Made by a program: the position numbers and the translations under genes
Shown here: positions 61,312 through 64,000 of the stretch, piece by piece
How the letters are laid out: each line of letters opens with the position of its first letter
Position numbering within the stretch: the stretch's first letter is position 1
The notes under the pieces: generated by a model
Database searches by the model: none
Seen by the model: the letters and a program-made list of their open reading frames with translations, nothing else
Told to the model about the DNA's origin: nothing
Source: Nocardia rhamnosiphila NBRC 108938
Lineage (GTDB): Bacteria > Actinomycetota > Actinomycetes > Mycobacteriales > Mycobacteriaceae
DNA length: 64,000 nt
Direction: 5' to 3'
Assembly (NCBI RefSeq): GCF_000720425.1
Contig: NZ_JOAJ01000001.1
Coordinates: forward strand, 62,001 to 126,000

Positions 61312-62184
61312 TCAGCGGCCGATGCTGTTCAGTTCGGCCACGTCGTCATCGGAGAGGACGAGCCCTGCGCTGGTGATGTTCTCGCGCAGATGCGCTGTCG
61401 ATGAGGTGCCGGGGATGAGCAGGAGGTTCGGTGAGCGCTGCAGCAACCAGGCCAGCGCGACGGACATCGGTGTGGCGCCCAGTCGGGCGGCGACCTTCGA
61501 GAGCGTTTCCGACTGTAGTGGTGTGAAGCCGCCGAGCGGGAAGAACGGCACGTAGGCGATGTTGTCGGCGGCGAGGTGGTCGATGAGGTCGTCGTCGTGG
61601 CGGTGGGCGAGGTTGTACATGTTCTGCACGCAGACGATCGGAGCGATGGTCCGTGCCTCGGCGACCTGCTCCTCGGTCACGTTGCTGACCCCGAGGTGAC
61701 GGATCAGGCCCTCTCGCTGGAGTTCGACGAGTGTTCCGAATGCTTCGGCGAGCGACCCGGGCCGGGGTCCTTCGGCGTCGCCCATGCGCAGGTTGACCAG
61801 GTCGAGCACTTCGACACCGAGGCGCTGGAGGTTTTCCTGCACCTGCTTGCGTAGGTCCTCGGGTCGCCGTGCCGGTGGCCAGCCGCCCCGGGTGTCCCGG
61901 TTCGCGCCGACCTTGGTGGCGATGAACAGCGACTCCGGGTAGGGGTGCAGTGCCTCGCGGATCAGTTCGTTGGTGATGTACGGCCCATAGGCGTCGCTGG
62001 TGTCGATATGGGTGATGCCGAGGTCGACGGCCTCGCGCAGCACGGCCAGGGCCTCGTCGTGGTCGGCGGGCGGTCCCATCACCCAGGGCCCCGCGAGTTG
62101 CATTGCGCCGTAACCGAACCGGGTGACGGTGGAGTCGCCCAGAGCCCGGGTACCGCCGGGGAGTGAGGTGGTGGGTGTGTTCAC
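61312..62184 (-). CDS. Aldo/keto reductase
   Basis: 290 residues, GTG behind GGAAAGG. Catalytic elements are ITHIDTSDAYGPY (Asp and Tyr), LFIATKVGANR (Lys) and DLVNLRMGDAEG, where Asn replaces the usual His as in many actinobacterial members. VCVQNMYNLAHRHDD and LLLIPGTSSTAHLRENI bind NADPH. It reduces a carbonyl compound. An inverted repeat 64 bases upstream is a possible operator. Confidence 0.9.
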   Translation of the reverse strand: MNTPTTSLPGGTRALGDSTVTRFGYGAMQLAGPWVMGPPADHDEALAVLREAVDLGITHIDTSDAYGPYITNELIREALHPYPESLFIATKVGANRDTRGGWPPARRPEDLRKQVQENLQRLGVEVLDLVNLRMGDAEGPRPGSLAEAFGTLVELQREGLIRHLGVSNVTEEQVAEARTIAPIVCVQNMYNLAHRHDDDLIDHLAADNIAYVPFFPLGGFTPLQSETLSKVAARLGATPMSVALAWLLQRSPNLLLIPGTSSTAHLRENITSAGLVLSDDDVAELNSIGR

Positions 62185-62247
62185 GGTGGTGCCTTTCCTC
62201 GTGTAGCGGGGTGGCGCTTCCGGCCTCCCCGCATGATTATCGGAAAG

Positions 62248-62268
62248 CTACTTCCTTTTGGGGAGTAG
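62248..62268. promoter_or_regulatory. Inverted repeat upstream of the aldo/keto reductase
   Basis: CTACTTCC and GGGAGTAG are 8-base arms with one mismatch around TTTTG. It lies in the promoter region of the aldo/keto reductase and resembles HxlR/MarR-type operators. No regulator gene of that type is adjacent in the window. Confidence 0.4.
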
Positions 62269-62370
62269 GCACCAGAAAGTGCGTAAGCCACCTACAGGTG
62301 CGATAGGGGATCGGTGCCGACGACCGAGGACGCCGGGGGACGCGGGCGAAGACGGATTCCGGTCGGCCCC

Positions 62371-62568
62371 TCAGTCGGGGAGCCGGCGCATCTCCAGCAC
62401 GGTGAGCCCGAGATTGTCGATCCGGGCCAGGACGGCGCGGACCCCGGTCGGATCGGTGACCGCGCCCGACAGCACCGTGGTGCCGTGGTCTCGGTCGCCG
62501 TCGAGTTCAGGGAAGGCGGCCAGCGCGCGTTCGGAGAGTTCGCCGTCGATGGTGAACTGGTATCGCAT
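62371..62568 (-). CDS. Small hypothetical protein
   Basis: 65 residues, ATG behind AGGAGACGG. RYQFTIDGELSERALAAFPEL and VRAVLARIDNLGLTVLEMRRL suggest a small ACT/ferredoxin-like fold of a kind encoded next to LuxR regulators in actinobacteria. No function known. Confidence 0.65.
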   Translation of the reverse strand: MRYQFTIDGELSERALAAFPELDGDRDHGTTVLSGAVTDPTGVRAVLARIDNLGLTVLEMRRLPD

Positions 62569-62681
62569 CGCCGTCTCCTGACTTCCGGACCGGTTCGACC
62601 GCGGTGCCGTCGCAGCGGATTCGAGTGTGCGCCGGTCGCGTGGTGTGGCACATCGTCCGCACCGGGTGAACCCGGCCCGCG

Positions 62682-64000
62682 TCAGAGCAGACCGGTGCGG
62701 CGCGCCTCCTGCAGGGTTTCCATCCGGGAGCTGGTGCCGAGTTTCGCGTAGATTCCGCGCAGATGGGTTTTCACGGTGTTGATGGATACGCCGAGGTCGT
62801 CGGCGATGTGCTGGGTGGTCCGGCCGGAGGGCAGCTGCCGCAGGATCGTCAGCTCCGTCGCGGTGAGCGCGGGATGGTCGGCCCGCCGGCGGGCCTGATG
62901 CCCGGCGCGCACCGAATCGGCGAACGCGCTGCGATGCCCGAAGCAGCCCGCGTAGTAGTCGAGCAGTTCGATGGTGCCCGGAACGTCGAAGAACGGCCGG
63001 GTGATCCGGTGGGTGGCGGCGATGCACAGGCCGTTGTCCACGGCTTCGCGGGTCTTGGAGTCATTGCCCAGCTGGTGGTGGGCGCGGGCGTAGAGCAGCC
63101 AGCCGGTGAGCTGGGTGACCGGGTGCAGGTTCGGGGTGGCCGTCAGCAGCGGTTCCACCTGCAGTACGACACCGTGATGGTTACCGGAGGCCGCGGTGAG
63201 GGCGGCGCCGGACAGCACGGTATCGGGGGTGCGGCCCAGCACGGCGCGGGCGCGTTCGGTGAGATGCTGCGCGGTAGCGGTTTCCCCCGCCTCCAGCAGG
63301 GCCCATACCGCGGCGCCGACCAGGCCCCCGCTGAGCGCGGGTGGCGGATCGGCGTCCAGCAGCCGGCCGATACTGCGGCGCAGCCGTTCCGCGGCGGCGC
63401 CCCGGTCGGCCGAATGCCGGCAGTCCAGCAGACTGCCCACCACATGGGGGAGCCAGCCGGCCACCGGCCCCGGCGTACCGTCGCGCCGGATGTGCTCGGC
63501 ACACAGGATCCGGATGTGCCCGGGCTGTGGTTCGATGCCCTGCAGATAGGCGCCGTAGGCCTCCAGGGCGGTGGCGTGCACGGTTTCCGGCAGGTCCAGC
63601 AGATCGTGGTCGCGGGCGATGGCGCAGGCCCGTTCGGCGCGCTGGCGCATGGTCGTGATCGATCCGGCCAGACCCGCGGTGACCGCGAGCCGGGTCACCG
63701 CGATGAGCCGGAGCCGGGGATGGCAGCGGGACCGGGTGCGGCTCAGCGCGATCCGTAGTCGTTCCTCGCCGCGGGCCAGCTCGCCGCGCAATGCCAGCGC
63801 CGTCCCGGTGGTCACCGCGAGGTAGCCGTCCAGATCGGGCCGGTCGGCGGGCGGCATCCGGTCGGGGAACACACCGGTTTCGGTGGCGCTTCCCGTCGCC
63901 ACCGCCAGTTCCGCGTCCACCGCGGTGGTCAGCGCCTCGAGGCGGTGCGGTCCCGCCAGCGAGAGCGGGTCGTCGTCGGCGAGTAGCCGGGCACTGTCGC
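62682..64000 (-). CDS. LuxR family regulator, N-terminus beyond the right edge
   Basis: The visible 439 residues are open to base 64000 without a stop. The C-terminal LuxR HTH is complete: PALTATELTILRQLPSGRTTQHIADDLGVSINTVKTHLRGIYAKLGTSSR. Upstream helical repeats (ERACAIARDHDLLDLPETVHA, TAQHLTERARAVLGRTP) are the TPR-like module of MalT/LAL-type regulators, so an N-terminal ATPase probably lies outside the window. Relatives regulate catabolism or secondary metabolism. A small hypothetical gene follows on the same strand. Confidence 0.88.
   Translation of the reverse strand, partial: DSARLLADDDPLSLAGPHRLEALTTAVDAELAVATGSATETGVFPDRMPPADRPDLDGYLAVTTGTALALRGELARGEERLRIALSRTRSRCHPRLRLIAVTRLAVTAGLAGSITTMRQRAERACAIARDHDLLDLPETVHATALEAYGAYLQGIEPQPGHIRILCAEHIRRDGTPGPVAGWLPHVVGSLLDCRHSADRGAAAERLRRSIGRLLDADPPPALSGGLVGAAVWALLEAGETATAQHLTERARAVLGRTPDTVLSGAALTAASGNHHGVVLQVEPLLTATPNLHPVTQLTGWLLYARAHHQLGNDSKTREAVDNGLCIAATHRITRPFFDVPGTIELLDYYAGCFGHRSAFADSVRAGHQARRRADHPALTATELTILRQLPSGRTTQHIADDLGVSINTVKTHLRGIYAKLGTSSRMETLQEARRTGLL

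Noticed and set aside
1..64000. CRISPR arrays, tRNA or rRNA genes, intact transposases
   Set aside because: I looked for regularly spaced repeats, cloverleaf-like sequences and transposase motifs and found none; the only mobile-element trace is the resolvase fragment at 41951-42099.

Overview
The window is a high-GC actinobacterial chromosome segment, most likely Nocardia or a close relative in the Mycobacteriales. The evidence is strong GC3 bias, frequent GTG starts with GTGA stop/start overlaps, a cutinase, an MpaB-type oxygenase, a mycothiol-dependent maleylpyruvate-isomerase-type protein, two SAV2177-type methyltransferases and a BTAD regulator. No rRNA, tRNA, CRISPR array or intact insertion sequence was seen.

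Layout. (1) 1-12.1 kb: a glycan cluster in two divergent arms. The minus-strand arm runs from 7.8 kb off the left edge: two GT4-like glycosyltransferases, a nucleotide-sugar epimerase/decarboxylase, a NodU/TobZ-type carbamoyltransferase, a GT2 glycosyltransferase fused to a GmhB-like heptose-bisphosphate phosphatase, a GT9 heptosyltransferase-like protein and a GmhA-like SIS isomerase. The plus-strand arm carries an aldehyde dehydrogenase, a pyruvyltransferase-like protein and two GT2 paralogues. Together they suggest a heptose-containing, carbamoylated and perhaps pyruvylated glycan or glycosylated metabolite. (2) 12.1-16.6 kb: SAV2177 methyltransferase, small membrane protein, NUDIX, tandem PAP2 phosphatase and two small proteins. 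(3) 16.7-23.9 kb: BTAD regulator followed by a trypsin-alpha/beta-hydrolase fusion, DUF3303 and CBS proteins, a MerR/nucleotidyl-cyclase pair and a PucR-like regulator. (4) 24-28 kb: divergent ArsR/imine-reductase-like pair, a flavodoxin-fold protein with an upstream small ORF, an RraA remnant, a NUDIX and an MDMPI-family protein. (5) 28.4-35.8 kb: a DUF6879 protein, an XRE-TPR regulator with a 5-FTHF cyclo-ligase-like enzyme, then SAV2177 methyltransferase, FAD monooxygenase and a CYP157-like P450 lacking ExxR.

(6) 36-49.4 kb is a decayed metal/arsenic and xenobiotic region. Intact parts are a CmtR-like repressor with a cation transporter, a DoxX protein, a hydrolase with a streptogramin B lyase, and an arsR / arsI-acr3-arsC cluster. 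These are interleaved with fragments or frameshifted copies of an alcohol dehydrogenase, a second arsC, an FAD oxidoreductase 3' end, an AraC regulator, a prenyltransferase-like protein, a serine resolvase, a DUF3703 protein, a nitroreductase and a phosphotransferase. All four inferred frameshifts lie in short homopolymers, so either gene decay or consensus error is possible.

(7) 49.4-64 kb: an MpaB-family oxygenase; an operon of membrane protein, kinase-like protein without an ATPase domain, and polysaccharide deacetylase; a divergent GT2 / DUF2064 / methyltransferase operon; a deaminase; a cutinase with a Thr-rich tail; a secreted glycoside-hydrolase-like protein; a deacetylase lipoprotein; an aldo/keto reductase; and a LuxR regulator cut by the right edge. 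The most interesting candidates are the heptose glycan cluster, the protease-hydrolase fusion behind a BTAD regulator, the ATPase-less kinase in a deacetylase operon, and the methyltransferase/monooxygenase/P450 trio.
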